From Rhodocyclaceae bacterium UBA5602 (GTDB lineage Bacteria > Pseudomonadota > Gammaproteobacteria > Burkholderiales > Rhodocyclaceae), in assembly GCA_002424865.1 (NCBI GenBank), contig DILC01000066.1, forward strand, positions 32,498 to 48,535: DNA of 16,038 nt, in the 5' to 3' direction. Under the pieces are notes generated by a model. It was given only the letters and a program-made list of their open reading frames with translations, was not told where the DNA came from and did not search any database. The position numbers and the translations under genes were made by a program. Positions 5,825 through 14,123 of the stretch are shown piece after piece. How positions within the stretch are numbered: the stretch's first letter is position 1; the number at the start of each line of letters is the position of its first letter.

Positions 5825-8086
5825 ATGGTTTCCATTGTTCACACAACTGCCCCTGACGGAATAAGCGCGCTTCTCACAGAGGGCTTGAATGCGCAAGCGC
5901 GCGCGCGTGTGTTAGAGGCGCTGCGTATCGCGACTGAATGGTATGGCGACTCACTTTTATCCAGTGGCGAGCAGACCTTGCAACATGCGCAGGGCACGGC
6001 GCTGATCTTGGCCTCTTTGGGATTGGATGCCCGCACGGAAGCGGATACGGATGCCCCTGTGCGCGTGGCGGCGTTATTGTTTGCAGCGCTTAGCCATTAC
6101 CCTGATCCTCGCTCAAATGATTACCCGCGCGATGCGGTTGGACAGCTAAAAGTCGGCTTTGGCGAGACGGCGGCAGGGCTCGTCGAAGGCCTGCATCGGC
6201 TGGGAATATTGCGCCCGCTCACCCGAGCTGCGCAAGACAGCCTTGAGGGCCAGGCGCAAACCGAGATTTTGCGCAAAATGTTGCTGGCTATGGTGGATGA
6301 CATTCGCGTGGTGTTGATCCGCCTGGCCAGCCGCGTGCAGACCTTGCGCTTTTTGGTGGATCATCCGAATGAATTACGCCAGGATATGGCGCGCGAGAGC
6401 CTGCTGATTTATGCGCCGCTGGCTAACCGCCTGGGCGTCTGGCAACTCAAGTGGGAGCTCGAAGACCGCGCCTTTCGCTATCTCGAACCGCATATTTACA
6501 AGCAAATCGCGCGCATGCTGGACGAGCGGCGCATTGAGCGCGAGACGTTTATTGATGACGTGGTCAATCGCTTGCGGCGCCAATTAAATGACAATGGCAT
6601 CGATGCGGAGGTGTATGGACGGCCTAAGCATATCTACAGCATCTGGCAAAAAATGCGCAACAAGCGGCTGGATTTTACCCAGCTTTATGACGTGCGTGCG
6701 GTGCGCATTGTGGTGGATTCGGTGTCCGATTGCTACGCCGCCTTGAGTCTGGTGCATCACCTCTGGCAGCCGATAGCGGGTGAATTTGACGATTACATTG
6801 CGCAGCCCAAAGGCAATTTTTACCGCTCCCTGCACACGGCCGTGACGGTGGAGGATGGTGGTGCGCTGGAAGTGCAAATTCGCACCAAGGAGATGCACGA
6901 ACATGCCGAATTGGGTGTCGCCGCCCACTGGCGTTACAAGGAAGCGGGCAAGTCAGCCAATGCAGCAGGTGCGTATGAGGACAAGATTGCCTGGCTGCGG
7001 CAATTGTTGTCCTGGCGCGACGAGATTGCGGACTCGGCCGAATGGGTGGCGCAGTTCAAGCGTGCGCAGCTTGACGATACGATTTATGTGCTCACGCCTC
7101 AAAATAAGGTCATTGATTTGCCCAAGGGCGCAACGCCGCTGGATTTTGCCTATCGCCTGCACACGGATTTAGGCCATCGCTGCCGTGGCGCGAAAGTCGA
7201 TGGACAGATGGTGGCGCTCAATACACCGTTAAAAAATGGCCAGCGCGTGGAAATTAACGCGATTAAATCGGGTGGCCCCTCGCGCGACTGGCTGAATGCC
7301 TCTCAAGCTTATCTGGCCACAGCACAGGCGCAGCGCAAGGTGCGGCGATGGTTTGCGGCGCAGGATGAAGCCGCGCAACTGACCGAAGGGCGGGCATTGT
7401 TGATGCGGGAGATGCAACGCGCAGGTGCTGTGCAGCGTATGCAGGCGAATCTCGATGAATTGGCGGCCAAGCTGGGTTTAAAAAATGCCGATGCGATGTT
7501 TTTGGCCTTGGCGCGCGGTTCAATCGGCCCACGGGCGCTGGATATTGCGCTGCATGGGGAAGATGCCCAGACTGCCACAGCCTTTGCTGAGCCTGCGATC
7601 ACCACACGGAAAAGCAAAATGGGGGGCGCTGATCAAGGGCATATTTTGATTGTGGGCGTGGATAAGCTGCTCACGCAAATTGGACGTTGCTGCAAACCTG
7701 TGCCGCCGGATGTGATCGCGGGTTTTGTCACGCGCGGTAAGGGCGTGTCTATCCATCGCGTGGGTTGCCCGCATTTTCAGCGCATGGTGGCAAAAAATCC
7801 AGAGCGGGCTATCGAAGCGGATTGGAGTGCCTCTGCCAGGCAAGCAGACAATGCACTCTATGCTGTTGATGTCCTGATTAACGCGCATGACCGACAAGGC
7901 TTGCTGCGGGATATTTCAGAATTGTTCACGCGGCAAAAAGTTAATGTGACAGCCGTTAAAACGCAAAGCAAAAACAACATGGCGCGTATGCGTTTTACAG
8001 TGGAGCTAAAGAGTGGTGAAGGTTTGCAGAAAATGCTGCTGTTGCTGCGCGAGGTGTCGGGTGTGACCGATGCGCAACGGGTTTAA
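5825..8086 (+). CDS. relA: GTP pyrophosphokinase, (p)ppGpp synthetase RelA
   Basis: Makes the stringent-response alarmone (p)ppGpp from ATP and GTP/GDP when amino acids run short, normally on the ribosome. Domains in order over 753 residues: an inactive hydrolase-like region (about 40-200), in which ALLFAALSHYPDP replaces the HD metal motif; a synthetase domain (about 240-370) with GRPKHIYSIW, EFDD (320-323) and QIRTKEMHEHAELGVAAHW; TGS (about 415-475); a conserved-cysteine region (C622/C623 of RCCKPVPPD); and a C-terminal ACT domain (about 679-753). The acidic EFDD motif is the RelA form, unlike the basic RxKD of SpoT-type bifunctional enzymes. Synthetase-only activity is therefore inferred. 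The ATG at 5825 has no strong Shine-Dalgarno. Not related to the aromatic operon by position or strand grouping. Confidence 0.95.
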   Translation: MVSIVHTTAPDGISALLTEGLNAQARARVLEALRIATEWYGDSLLSSGEQTLQHAQGTALILASLGLDARTEADTDAPVRVAALLFAALSHYPDPRSNDYPRDAVGQLKVGFGETAAGLVEGLHRLGILRPLTRAAQDSLEGQAQTEILRKMLLAMVDDIRVVLIRLASRVQTLRFLVDHPNELRQDMARESLLIYAPLANRLGVWQLKWELEDRAFRYLEPHIYKQIARMLDERRIERETFIDDVVNRLRRQLNDNGIDAEVYGRPKHIYSIWQKMRNKRLDFTQLYDVRAVRIVVDSVSDCYAALSLVHHLWQPIAGEFDDYIAQPKGNFYRSLHTAVTVEDGGALEVQIRTKEMHEHAELGVAAHWRYKEAGKSANAAGAYEDKIAWLRQLLSWRDEIADSAEWVAQFKRAQLDDTIYVLTPQNKVIDLPKGATPLDFAYRLHTDLGHRCRGAKVDGQMVALNTPLKNGQRVEINAIKSGGPSRDWLNASQAYLATAQAQRKVRRWFAAQDEAAQLTEGRALLMREMQRAGAVQRMQANLDELAAKLGLKNADAMFLALARGSIGPRALDIALHGEDAQTATAFAEPAITTRKSKMGGADQGHILIVGVDKLLTQIGRCCKPVPPDVIAGFVTRGKGVSIHRVGCPHFQRMVAKNPERAIEADWSASARQADNALYAVDVLINAHDRQGLLRDISELFTRQKVNVTAVKTQSKNNMARMRFTVELKSGEGLQKMLLLLREVSGVTDAQRV

Positions 8087-8166
8087 CCAACTCGTGTAAC
8101 GAGCTTGACCCGATGACGCAGCCGTTATGGGCGGGTGCGTTGGCGACCATTGGCAACCATTGGTAA
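8087..8166. other. Convergent relA-murI gap with weak hairpin and 10-bp repeats
   Basis: An imperfect hairpin at 8116-8140 (ACGCA-G-CCG, 7-nt loop, CGG-G-TGCGT) could slow polymerase from either side but lacks a T-tract. Three degenerate 10-bp units (TGGCGACCAT, TGGCAACCAT, TGGTAACTAA) run across 8141-8170 into the murI stop codon. No proper terminator is visible. Confidence 0.35.
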
Positions 8167-8985
8167 CTAAATTGGCGAATGACTGACGCGCGCAGCAAGG
8201 TGAGACAGGTGCAGCTTGATGAGTGCGGCATGCAGTTTCTCAGGGTGCGCTGAGGCGCGCAAGATCAGCTTGCCGTGACCCTCGGTGAGCGATCCAGCAA
8301 GCCGTTGTGTCTGGCGGGCGACGGCATCCGCCACATCAACCAGGCTAACGTTCAAGCCAGCATTCAGGCTTGGGGTGACGCCTTGAGATGCTTTCGCTGT
8401 CGCATGGGCGTGAATCGCTTCGCGCAGCATCGGGATGAGAAAACTGTAGTGGGTACAGCCGAGGACCAGACGATCAACGCCGTGGTCCAGCAGCGGCCAG
8501 ACGTGCTGGCGTATATCGGCAATATTGTCGAGGTCCAGGCGTTCAACCTGCGTTGCCCAGCCCGGACAGGGCTCAACAAAAACTTCAACATCGCCCGCAT
8601 GCTTTTTGATGAGTGCATTCAGGCGTGCGCTGTTGGCCGTGGCTTCCGTGGCGAGCACGCCAATGCGTCGCGTGATGGAACTTTGCGCCGCCGGTTTGAT
8701 GCCCGGCTCAATGCCCACCACAGGAATACCCGGATGTTTCTCGCGCAAAGCTTCAACCGCGGTGGCGGTGGCGGTATTGCAGGCGACAACCAGCAAGGTG
8801 CAGCCAGATTGGATGAGTTCTGCGCCAATGGCGAGTACACGCGCTTGAATATAGGTTTCGCTTTTGTCGCCGTAGGGCACGTGTGCGCTGTCAGCGAAAT
8901 AAACGAAGTCGGCGCGCGGCAGGGTTTCGATCAGGGCAGCCAGCACCGAGAGGCCGCCCAGGCCGGAATCGAAGACGCCGATCAT
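8167..8985 (-). CDS. murI: Glutamate racemase
   Basis: Converts L-glutamate to D-glutamate for peptidoglycan, in the cytoplasm and without a cofactor. The 272 residues start MIGVFDSGLGGLSV. D6 and S7 and the two catalytic cysteines C69 (VACNTAT) and C177 (LGCTHY) are present, as is the YFADSAHVPYG segment. It is the last of a minus-strand series after yqhA and the fumarase gene, but a 135-bp gap separates it from the fumarase. No Shine-Dalgarno is visible before the ATG (ATTATTATTATCC precedes it), which is unusual beside its neighbours; the start is nevertheless right for the family. Complete and presumably functional. Confidence 0.95.
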   Translation of the reverse strand: MIGVFDSGLGGLSVLAALIETLPRADFVYFADSAHVPYGDKSETYIQARVLAIGAELIQSGCTLLVVACNTATATAVEALREKHPGIPVVGIEPGIKPAAQSSITRRIGVLATEATANSARLNALIKKHAGDVEVFVEPCPGWATQVERLDLDNIADIRQHVWPLLDHGVDRLVLGCTHYSFLIPMLREAIHAHATAKASQGVTPSLNAGLNVSLVDVADAVARQTQRLAGSLTEGHGKLILRASAHPEKLHAALIKLHLSHLAARVSHSPI

Positions 8986-9009
8986 GGATAATAATAATGA
9001 AAAGTCGGC

Positions 9010-9096
9010 GCTGATGAAGCAACTGCGCTACAAGACGGTCGAGCAAGAAACGCTCTCCTCGTCGTAGCGGATGGCGATACGGCGAAGATCACGATC
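9010..9096 (-). pseudogene. Possible remnant of an IS5-like transposase C-terminus
   Basis: On the minus strand, 9096 down to 9061 encodes DRDLRRIAIRYD, which resembles the WRRIATRYDK motif near the end of IS5-family transposases. The frame soon stops, and a shifted frame continues as ERFLLDRLVAQLL. No start, terminal repeats or other transposase motifs are present. The match is short and made from memory, so it may be chance. Confidence 0.2.
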
Positions 9097-9120
9097 AACC
9101 TGGCTTAATCAGCCTTAACC

Positions 9121-10662
9121 TTAAACAGCCGCGGCAACCGCGACCGGAATCTTGCCGATCTTCGCCTGCCACTCGCGCGGGCCGGTGGTGTGCACCGAGG
9201 TACCGGACGAATCCACGGCGACGGTCACCGGCATGTCCTTGACTTCGAACTCGTAAATCGCTTCCATGCCCAGGTCGGCAAAGCCCACTACCTTGGCCGA
9301 CTTGATGGCTTTGGCCACCAGATAGGCTGCACCGCCCACCGCCATCAAATAGGCGGATTGGTTGTCCTTGATCGCTTCAATCGCCACCGGGCCGCGTTCG
9401 GATTTGCCGATCATCGAAATCAGGCCGGTTTGTTCCAGCATCATGCGCGTGAATTTGTCCATGCGCGTGGCGGTGGTGGGACCCGCCGGGCCGACGACTT
9501 CATCGCGCACCGGGTCCACCGGGCCGACGTAATAAATCACGCGGTTGGTGAAGTCGACGGGCAGTTTTTCGCCTTTGGCCAGCATGTCGGCAATGCGTTT
9601 GTGCGCGGCGTCCCGCCCGGTGAGCATCTTGCCGTTGAGCAGCAGTTTTTGCCCCGGTTTCCAGGCGGCGACTTGTTCACGCGTTAGGGTATCCAGATTG
9701 ATCGAGGTGGCTGATTGGGTATCCGGCGTCCAGGTCACCGCTGGCCAGTCGGCCAGCCGGGGTGGTTCGAGCTTGGCGGGGCCCGAGCCATCCAGGTGGA
9801 AATGGATGTGGCGCGTGGCGGCGCAATTCGGAATCAGGGCGACCGGCAGGTTGGCGGCATGCGTCGGGTAATCCAGAATTTTCACGTCGAGCACGGTGGT
9901 GAGGCCACCCAGCCCCTGCGCGCCAATGCCCAGCGCATTGACTTTTTCGTAAATTTCCAGCCGCAAGGATTCAACGCGCGAGAGTTGCGCGCCGCTGGCG
10001 GCGCGGGCTTTCAATTCATGGATATTGCATGGCGCCATGATGGATTCCTTGGCCAGCAGCATGGCTTTTTCCGGCGTGCCGCCAATGCCGATGCCGAGGA
10101 TGCCGGGCGGGCACCAGCCTGCGCCCATGCTGGGCACGGTTTTGAGTATCCAGTCGACCAGGTCGTCCGACGGGTTCAACATGGCGAATTTGGTTTTTGC
10201 TTCCGAGCCGCCGCCTTTGGCCGCGCAGATGACTTCGACATGGTCGCCCGGCACGACTTCAAAATGCACCACGGCGGGGGTGTTGTCCTTGGTGTTTTTA
10301 CGCGTGCCGGAGGGGTCGGAAAGCACCGAGGCACGTAGCGGATTGTTCGGGTCAAGATAGGCGCGGCGCACGCCTTCATCGACCATCTCTTGTATGGATA
10401 GCGCCGCTTCCCAGCGCACGTTCATGCCGACTTTAACGAACACCAGCGCAATGCCAGTGTCCTGGCAAATCGGCCGGTGGCCTTCGGCGGCCATGCGGCT
10501 GTTGGTCAGGATTTGCGCAATCGCGTCTTTTGCGGCGGGCGATTCTTCGCGCTCATAGGCTTCGCCCAGCGCCTGGATAAAGTCGAGTGGATGGTAATAG
10601 CTGATGTACTGGAAGGCGTCGGCGATGGACTGGATGAAGTCTTCTTGGCGGATGGGATTCAT
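9121..10662 (-). CDS. Fumarate hydratase class I (iron-sulfur, FumA/FumB type)
   Basis: TCA-cycle enzyme that interconverts fumarate and L-malate using an oxygen-sensitive [4Fe-4S] cluster. The 513-residue protein has three cysteines at the spacing of E. coli FumA C105/C224/C318: C66 (PICQDTG), C184 (GWCPPGILGIGIGG) and C280 (IPNCAATRH). The C-terminal domain has VDPVRDEVVGPAGPTTATRMD and SSGTSVHTTGPREW. The ATG at 10662 (MNPIRQEDF) is preferred over an in-frame upstream start at 10710, which would overlap the preceding gene and adds a non-conserved tail; the ribosome site is only a weak GAGAA. It follows yqhA by 25 bp on the same strand. A related tartrate dehydratase activity is possible but less likely for a single-polypeptide enzyme. 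Confidence 0.93.
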   Translation of the reverse strand: MNPIRQEDFIQSIADAFQYISYYHPLDFIQALGEAYEREESPAAKDAIAQILTNSRMAAEGHRPICQDTGIALVFVKVGMNVRWEAALSIQEMVDEGVRRAYLDPNNPLRASVLSDPSGTRKNTKDNTPAVVHFEVVPGDHVEVICAAKGGGSEAKTKFAMLNPSDDLVDWILKTVPSMGAGWCPPGILGIGIGGTPEKAMLLAKESIMAPCNIHELKARAASGAQLSRVESLRLEIYEKVNALGIGAQGLGGLTTVLDVKILDYPTHAANLPVALIPNCAATRHIHFHLDGSGPAKLEPPRLADWPAVTWTPDTQSATSINLDTLTREQVAAWKPGQKLLLNGKMLTGRDAAHKRIADMLAKGEKLPVDFTNRVIYYVGPVDPVRDEVVGPAGPTTATRMDKFTRMMLEQTGLISMIGKSERGPVAIEAIKDNQSAYLMAVGGAAYLVAKAIKSAKVVGFADLGMEAIYEFEVKDMPVTVAVDSSGTSVHTTGPREWQAKIGKIPVAVAAAV

Positions 10663-10687
10663 GGCATTCTCAGGGTAGAAATGAAAT

Positions 10688-11212
10688 TTAGTGCGAGTTT
10701 TTGCTGGCAATCAAGGTATTGGTCATCACCCGGTCAGTCCAGGCAATGGCCAGGGCGGAGAAAAGGAAGGCAAGATGAATGCCGATTTGTGCCATGATGA
10801 CCCGGTCAGCCAATTGTTCGGCGTTGATGAAGGTTTTTAACAAGTGAATGGATGAAATGCCGATCAAGGCCGTGGCGAGCTTGACCTTCAATACGCCCGC
10901 ATTCACATGCGAGAGCCATTCGGGTTGGTCAGGGTTGTCTTCCAGGTCAAGCCGCGAGACAAAGGTTTCATATCCGCCAATGATGACCATGATCAGCAGG
11001 TTGGCGATCATCACCACGTCGATCAAACCGAGCACGATGAGCATGACTTCCGCTTCGCTCAGACTACCCGCCTGGGATACCAAGTGCACCAATTCAAGCA
11101 TGAACTGATACACATACACGCCTTGCGCCACAATTAGGCCAAGGTAGAGCGGGGCTTGCAGCCAGCGGCTGGCGAAGATGAGTTTTTCCATTGGATGGAT
11201 GATTCGGTTCAT
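10688..11212 (-). CDS. Inner-membrane protein of the UPF0114 / YqhA family
   Basis: A 174-residue integral membrane protein close to E. coli YqhA: FASRWLQAPLYLGL, GYETFVSRLDLEDN, LKVKLATALIGISSIHLLKTF and the ending IHLAFLFSALAIAWTDR align well. Membrane spans lie at about 15-38, 52-80, 108-128 and 138-160. The function is not established. The start at 11212 is taken; M8 (MEKLIFASRW) would fit the E. coli start better, and neither has a clear Shine-Dalgarno. First gene of the minus-strand group with fumarase, and divergent from acs. Confidence 0.88.
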   Translation of the reverse strand: MNRIIHPMEKLIFASRWLQAPLYLGLIVAQGVYVYQFMLELVHLVSQAGSLSEAEVMLIVLGLIDVVMIANLLIMVIIGGYETFVSRLDLEDNPDQPEWLSHVNAGVLKVKLATALIGISSIHLLKTFINAEQLADRVIMAQIGIHLAFLFSALAIAWTDRVMTNTLIASKNSH

Positions 11213-11350
11213 GGGTTAGGCGCAATGATTTAGAGAGGGCGATATTATCGCAGAGGATGCCTCAGTAGCAGGGCGGTGACGATAGAATGGAGCCGCAAAA
11301 AGGCAAGGGATTTTCTTTCATCAAAAAATCAAGACACAGAGGAGTTGTAC
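11213..11350. promoter_or_regulatory. Divergent promoter region between yqhA-like gene and acs
   Basis: This 138-bp gap must hold promoters for both directions. On the minus strand GATAAT (near 11244-11249) could be a -10 giving a short leader to the yqhA-like gene, but its -35 is poor. For acs only the ribosome site GAGGAG (11339-11344) is clear. Confidence 0.4.
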
Positions 11351-13330
11351 ATGTCCGCCGAGACGATCACCCAAAATCTACCCGTCTATTCGCCCAGCGC
11401 TGAGTTTGTGGGCCAGGCCACCATCTCTGGCATGGCGGCTTATGAGGCTTTATGCCAGGAAGCCGAGCAGGATTACACCGGCTACTGGGCGCGCCTGGCC
11501 AAGGAGCACGTGAGCTGGCAGACGCCTTTCAGCCAGGTGCTGGATGAGACGGACGCGCCGTTTTATCAATGGTTTGCGGATGGTCAGCTGAATGTCTCTT
11601 ACAACTGCCTGGATCGCCATGTGGCGGCTGGCCTGGGCGATAAAGCCGCGCTGATTTTTGAAGCGGACGATGGTGCGGTCACGCGCGTAACCTATCAGGA
11701 ATTGCTCTCTCGCGTTGCCCGTTTTGCCAATGGCCTCAAAGCGCGGGGCATTAAAAAAGGCGACCGCGTGCTGATTTATATGCCGATGTCGATCGAAGGC
11801 ATCGTGGCCATGCAAGCTTGTGCGCGCATTGGCGCGATTCATTCGGTGGTGTTTGGCGGCTTTTCGGCCAAGAGCGTGCATGAGCGGATTGTAGATGCGG
11901 GCGCCGTGGCGGTCATTACGGCTGACGAGCAGTGCCGTGGCGGCAAGCACATCCCCTTGAAGCCTGCCGTGGATGAGGCGCTGGCTTTGGGAGGCTGCGA
12001 GTCGGTTCAATGCGTCATCGTGTATCGCCGCACGGGCGGCGCTTGCGCCATGACCGCCGGGCGGGATGTGTGGTGGGAGGATGTCGTCGCTGGTCAGCCC
12101 GAGACTTGCGAGCCGACGTGGGTAGGCGCCGAACATCCGCTGTTTTTGTTGTATACCTCGGGTTCCACCGGCCAGCCCAAGGGCGTGCAGCACAGTTCGG
12201 GCGGTTATTTGCTGCATGCCGTGCTGACCACGAAATGGACATTTGATTTGAAGCCGAACGATGTGTTCTGGTGCACGGCAGACATCGGCTGGGTGACTGG
12301 GCATACCTATGTGGCCTATGGGCCTCTGGCCTGTGGCGGCACGCAAATCGTGTTTGAAGGCGTGCCGGTGTATCCCGACGCCGGGCGCTTCTGGCGCATG
12401 ATTCAGGACCATAAAGTGAGCATTTTTTACACCGCGCCCACGGCGATTCGCTCGCTCATCAAGGCCGCTGAAACCACGCCCGCCGTGCATCCCTCGAAGT
12501 ACGATTTGTCGTCATTGCGTCTTTTGGGGTCAGTTGGTGAGCCGATCAACCCTGCCGCTTGGACGTGGTATTACCAGCACGTTGGCGGCAGCCGCTGCCC
12601 GATTGTGGATACCTTCTGGCAAACTGAAACCGGCGGCCACATGATCACGCCTTTGCCGGGCGTCACCCCCCTGGTGCCCGGCTCGTGCACTTTGCCTTTT
12701 CCCGGCATTCAAGCGGCGGTAGTGGATGAAACAGGGCATGAGCTGGCGTGGGGGCATGGCGGGCTGTTGGTGGTCAAAAAGCCCTGGCCGTCGATGATAC
12801 GCACCATTTGGGGAGACCCGGAGCGCTTTAAAAAGTCTTACTTCCCGCAGGATTTTCATGGCAAGTTGTATTTGGCGGGCGACGGCGCAATCAGGGATGC
12901 GAAAAACGGTTATTTCACCATTACTGGGCGGATTGACGATGTATTGAACGTTTCTGGCCATCGCATGGGGACGATGGAAATTGAATCGGCGCTGGTCTCC
13001 AACCCCTTGGTGGCAGAAGCCGCTGTGGTCGGGCGTCCGGATGATGTGACGGGCGAAGCCATTTGCGCCTTTGTGGTGCTAAAACAAGCACGCCCAAGCG
13101 AGGACGATGCCGGGAAAATCGCCAATGATTTGCGCCACTGGGTGAGCCAGGAAATCGGCCCGATTGCCAAGCCCAAGGAAATCCGCTTTGGCGACAACCT
13201 GCCCAAAACGCGCTCAGGAAAAATCATGCGCCGCCTGTTGCGCAGCCTGGCCAAGGGCGAGGCGATCACACAAGACACCTCGACCTTGGAAAACCCGCAG
13301 ATTCTGGAGCAGTTAAAGCATTCTGCCTGA
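11351..13330 (+). CDS. acs: Acetyl-CoA synthetase (acetate-CoA ligase, AMP-forming)
   Basis: Activates acetate with ATP and CoA to acetyl-CoA through an acetyl-AMP intermediate. The 659 residues show the adenylating-enzyme motifs: the P-loop-like YTSGSTGQPKGVQHSSGG (about 268-285), DIGWVTGHTYVAYGPL, DTFWQTETGGHM (about 419-430), and the C-terminal PKTRSGKIMRRLL, in which K624 matches the catalytic, acetylation-controlled lysine (K609 in Salmonella Acs). The WVTGH region and full length fit acetate rather than propionate specificity. ATG 11351 is chosen over an in-frame GTG at 11276 because GAGGAG lies 6 nt upstream and the N-terminal extension is not family-like. Divergent from the yqhA-fumarase group; a perfect palindrome follows the stop. 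It can feed acetyl-CoA to the TCA cycle, and could take up acetate from aromatic breakdown, though no direct link is shown. Confidence 0.96.
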   Translation: MSAETITQNLPVYSPSAEFVGQATISGMAAYEALCQEAEQDYTGYWARLAKEHVSWQTPFSQVLDETDAPFYQWFADGQLNVSYNCLDRHVAAGLGDKAALIFEADDGAVTRVTYQELLSRVARFANGLKARGIKKGDRVLIYMPMSIEGIVAMQACARIGAIHSVVFGGFSAKSVHERIVDAGAVAVITADEQCRGGKHIPLKPAVDEALALGGCESVQCVIVYRRTGGACAMTAGRDVWWEDVVAGQPETCEPTWVGAEHPLFLLYTSGSTGQPKGVQHSSGGYLLHAVLTTKWTFDLKPNDVFWCTADIGWVTGHTYVAYGPLACGGTQIVFEGVPVYPDAGRFWRMIQDHKVSIFYTAPTAIRSLIKAAETTPAVHPSKYDLSSLRLLGSVGEPINPAAWTWYYQHVGGSRCPIVDTFWQTETGGHMITPLPGVTPLVPGSCTLPFPGIQAAVVDETGHELAWGHGGLLVVKKPWPSMIRTIWGDPERFKKSYFPQDFHGKLYLAGDGAIRDAKNGYFTITGRIDDVLNVSGHRMGTMEIESALVSNPLVAEAAVVGRPDDVTGEAICAFVVLKQARPSEDDAGKIANDLRHWVSQEIGPIAKPKEIRFGDNLPKTRSGKIMRRLLRSLAKGEAITQDTSTLENPQILEQLKHSA

Positions 13331-13339
13331 GTTGATGGA

Positions 13340-13380
13340 TGAATGAATTCCATGACAAGCTTTGTCATGGAATTCATTCA
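13340..13380. repeat. Perfect 19-bp-arm inverted repeat after acs
   Basis: The left arm TGAATGAATTCCATGACAA (13340-13358) and the right arm (13362-13380) are exact reverse complements around GCT. It begins 10 bp after the acs stop. No T-tract follows, so it is not a standard intrinsic terminator. It could protect the acs 3' end, assist termination or bind a dimeric regulator of the nitroreductase gene; the right arm carries TTGTCA, close to a -35 hexamer. Confidence 0.85.
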
Positions 13381-13433
13381 CAAACGCTAAACAACGCAAC
13401 TCATTGCAAACATATAACGAGGATGTTTATTTC

Positions 13434-14123
13434 ATGGATGCTACGGTAACCAAAGCTGCTGTTGATGATGTGATGTATGGCCGTAAATCAGTGCGTGCTT
13501 TTTTACCCCAGGCTGTGCCGCAAGAAATGATTGCAGACATTTTGCGGGCTGCCGCCCGGGCGCCTTCGGGCACCAACACCCAGCCTTGGCAAGTGCATGT
13601 GCTAACAGGCAAGATGCGCAACCGGTTAGTGGATGAAGTTTGCCAGGCGTTCGATGCCAACGACACCAGCCACAAGCCGGATTACGATTATTACGCCAGG
13701 GAATTTTTTGACCCTTATCTTGCGCGGCGGCGCAAAGTGGGCTGGGATCTTTACGGCTTGTTGGGCATTAAAAAAGGGGAAGCGGAAAAAACCCGCGCCC
13801 AACACCGCAAAAATTACACCTTGTTTGATGCGCCGGTGGCTTTGATGTTCGTGATTGACCGCCGCCTGGCGATGGGCAGCTGGCTCGATTTCGGCATGTT
13901 TTTGCAGAATGTCATGCTGGCGGCCCGCGCCCGTGGGCTGGACACTTGCCCGCAAGCGGCGTGGATTGACTACCACCGCATCGTGGAAAAACTGTTGAAC
14001 CTGGGCGAGCATGACCAACTGGTATGCGGCATGGCTTTGGGTTATGCCGATAACCATGCCTTGGTCAATACCCTGACTACCGAACGCGCTGCGCTGGAGG
14101 AGTTCGTGCATTTCCATGACTGA
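13434..14123 (+). CDS. Nitroreductase-family FMN oxidoreductase
   Basis: A 229-residue NAD(P)H-dependent flavoprotein of the nitroreductase superfamily, likely a cytoplasmic dimer with FMN. Seen: RKSVRAF (17-23) and RAAARAPSGTNTQPWQVHV (about 38-56) for the FMN phosphate and ring, then the LDFGMFLQNVMLAARARGLDTCPQAAW helix and loop. Substrates in the family include nitroaromatics, quinones and other electrophiles, and the physiological one is unknown here. ATG 13434 is taken, with GAGGATG upstream at 13419-13425; an ATG at 13362 would start inside the palindrome and add a non-conserved tail. The gene overlaps the next by 8 bp. A role with the aromatic operon 8 kb away cannot be claimed. Confidence 0.88.
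   Translation: MDATVTKAAVDDVMYGRKSVRAFLPQAVPQEMIADILRAAARAPSGTNTQPWQVHVLTGKMRNRLVDEVCQAFDANDTSHKPDYDYYAREFFDPYLARRRKVGWDLYGLLGIKKGEAEKTRAQHRKNYTLFDAPVALMFVIDRRLAMGSWLDFGMFLQNVMLAARARGLDTCPQAAWIDYHRIVEKLLNLGEHDQLVCGMALGYADNHALVNTLTTERAALEEFVHFHD

Noticed and set aside
8275..8991. A 238-residue plus-strand open frame opposite murI
   Set aside because: It is antisense to a complete, motif-rich glutamate racemase, and its translation shows no recognisable fold or family.
9715..10338. A 207-residue plus-strand open frame opposite fumarase
   Set aside because: The Gly/Arg/His-rich translation is typical of an antisense reading of a G+C-rich gene.
11276..11350. N-terminal extension of acs from GTG 11276
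   Set aside because: The ATG at 11351 has GAGGAG 6 nt upstream and begins where family members begin.
11450..12490. A 346-residue minus-strand open frame opposite acs
   Set aside because: It is a shadow of a high-G+C coding gene; it is rich in His and Arg, has no motif and lies against a well-supported acetyl-CoA synthetase.
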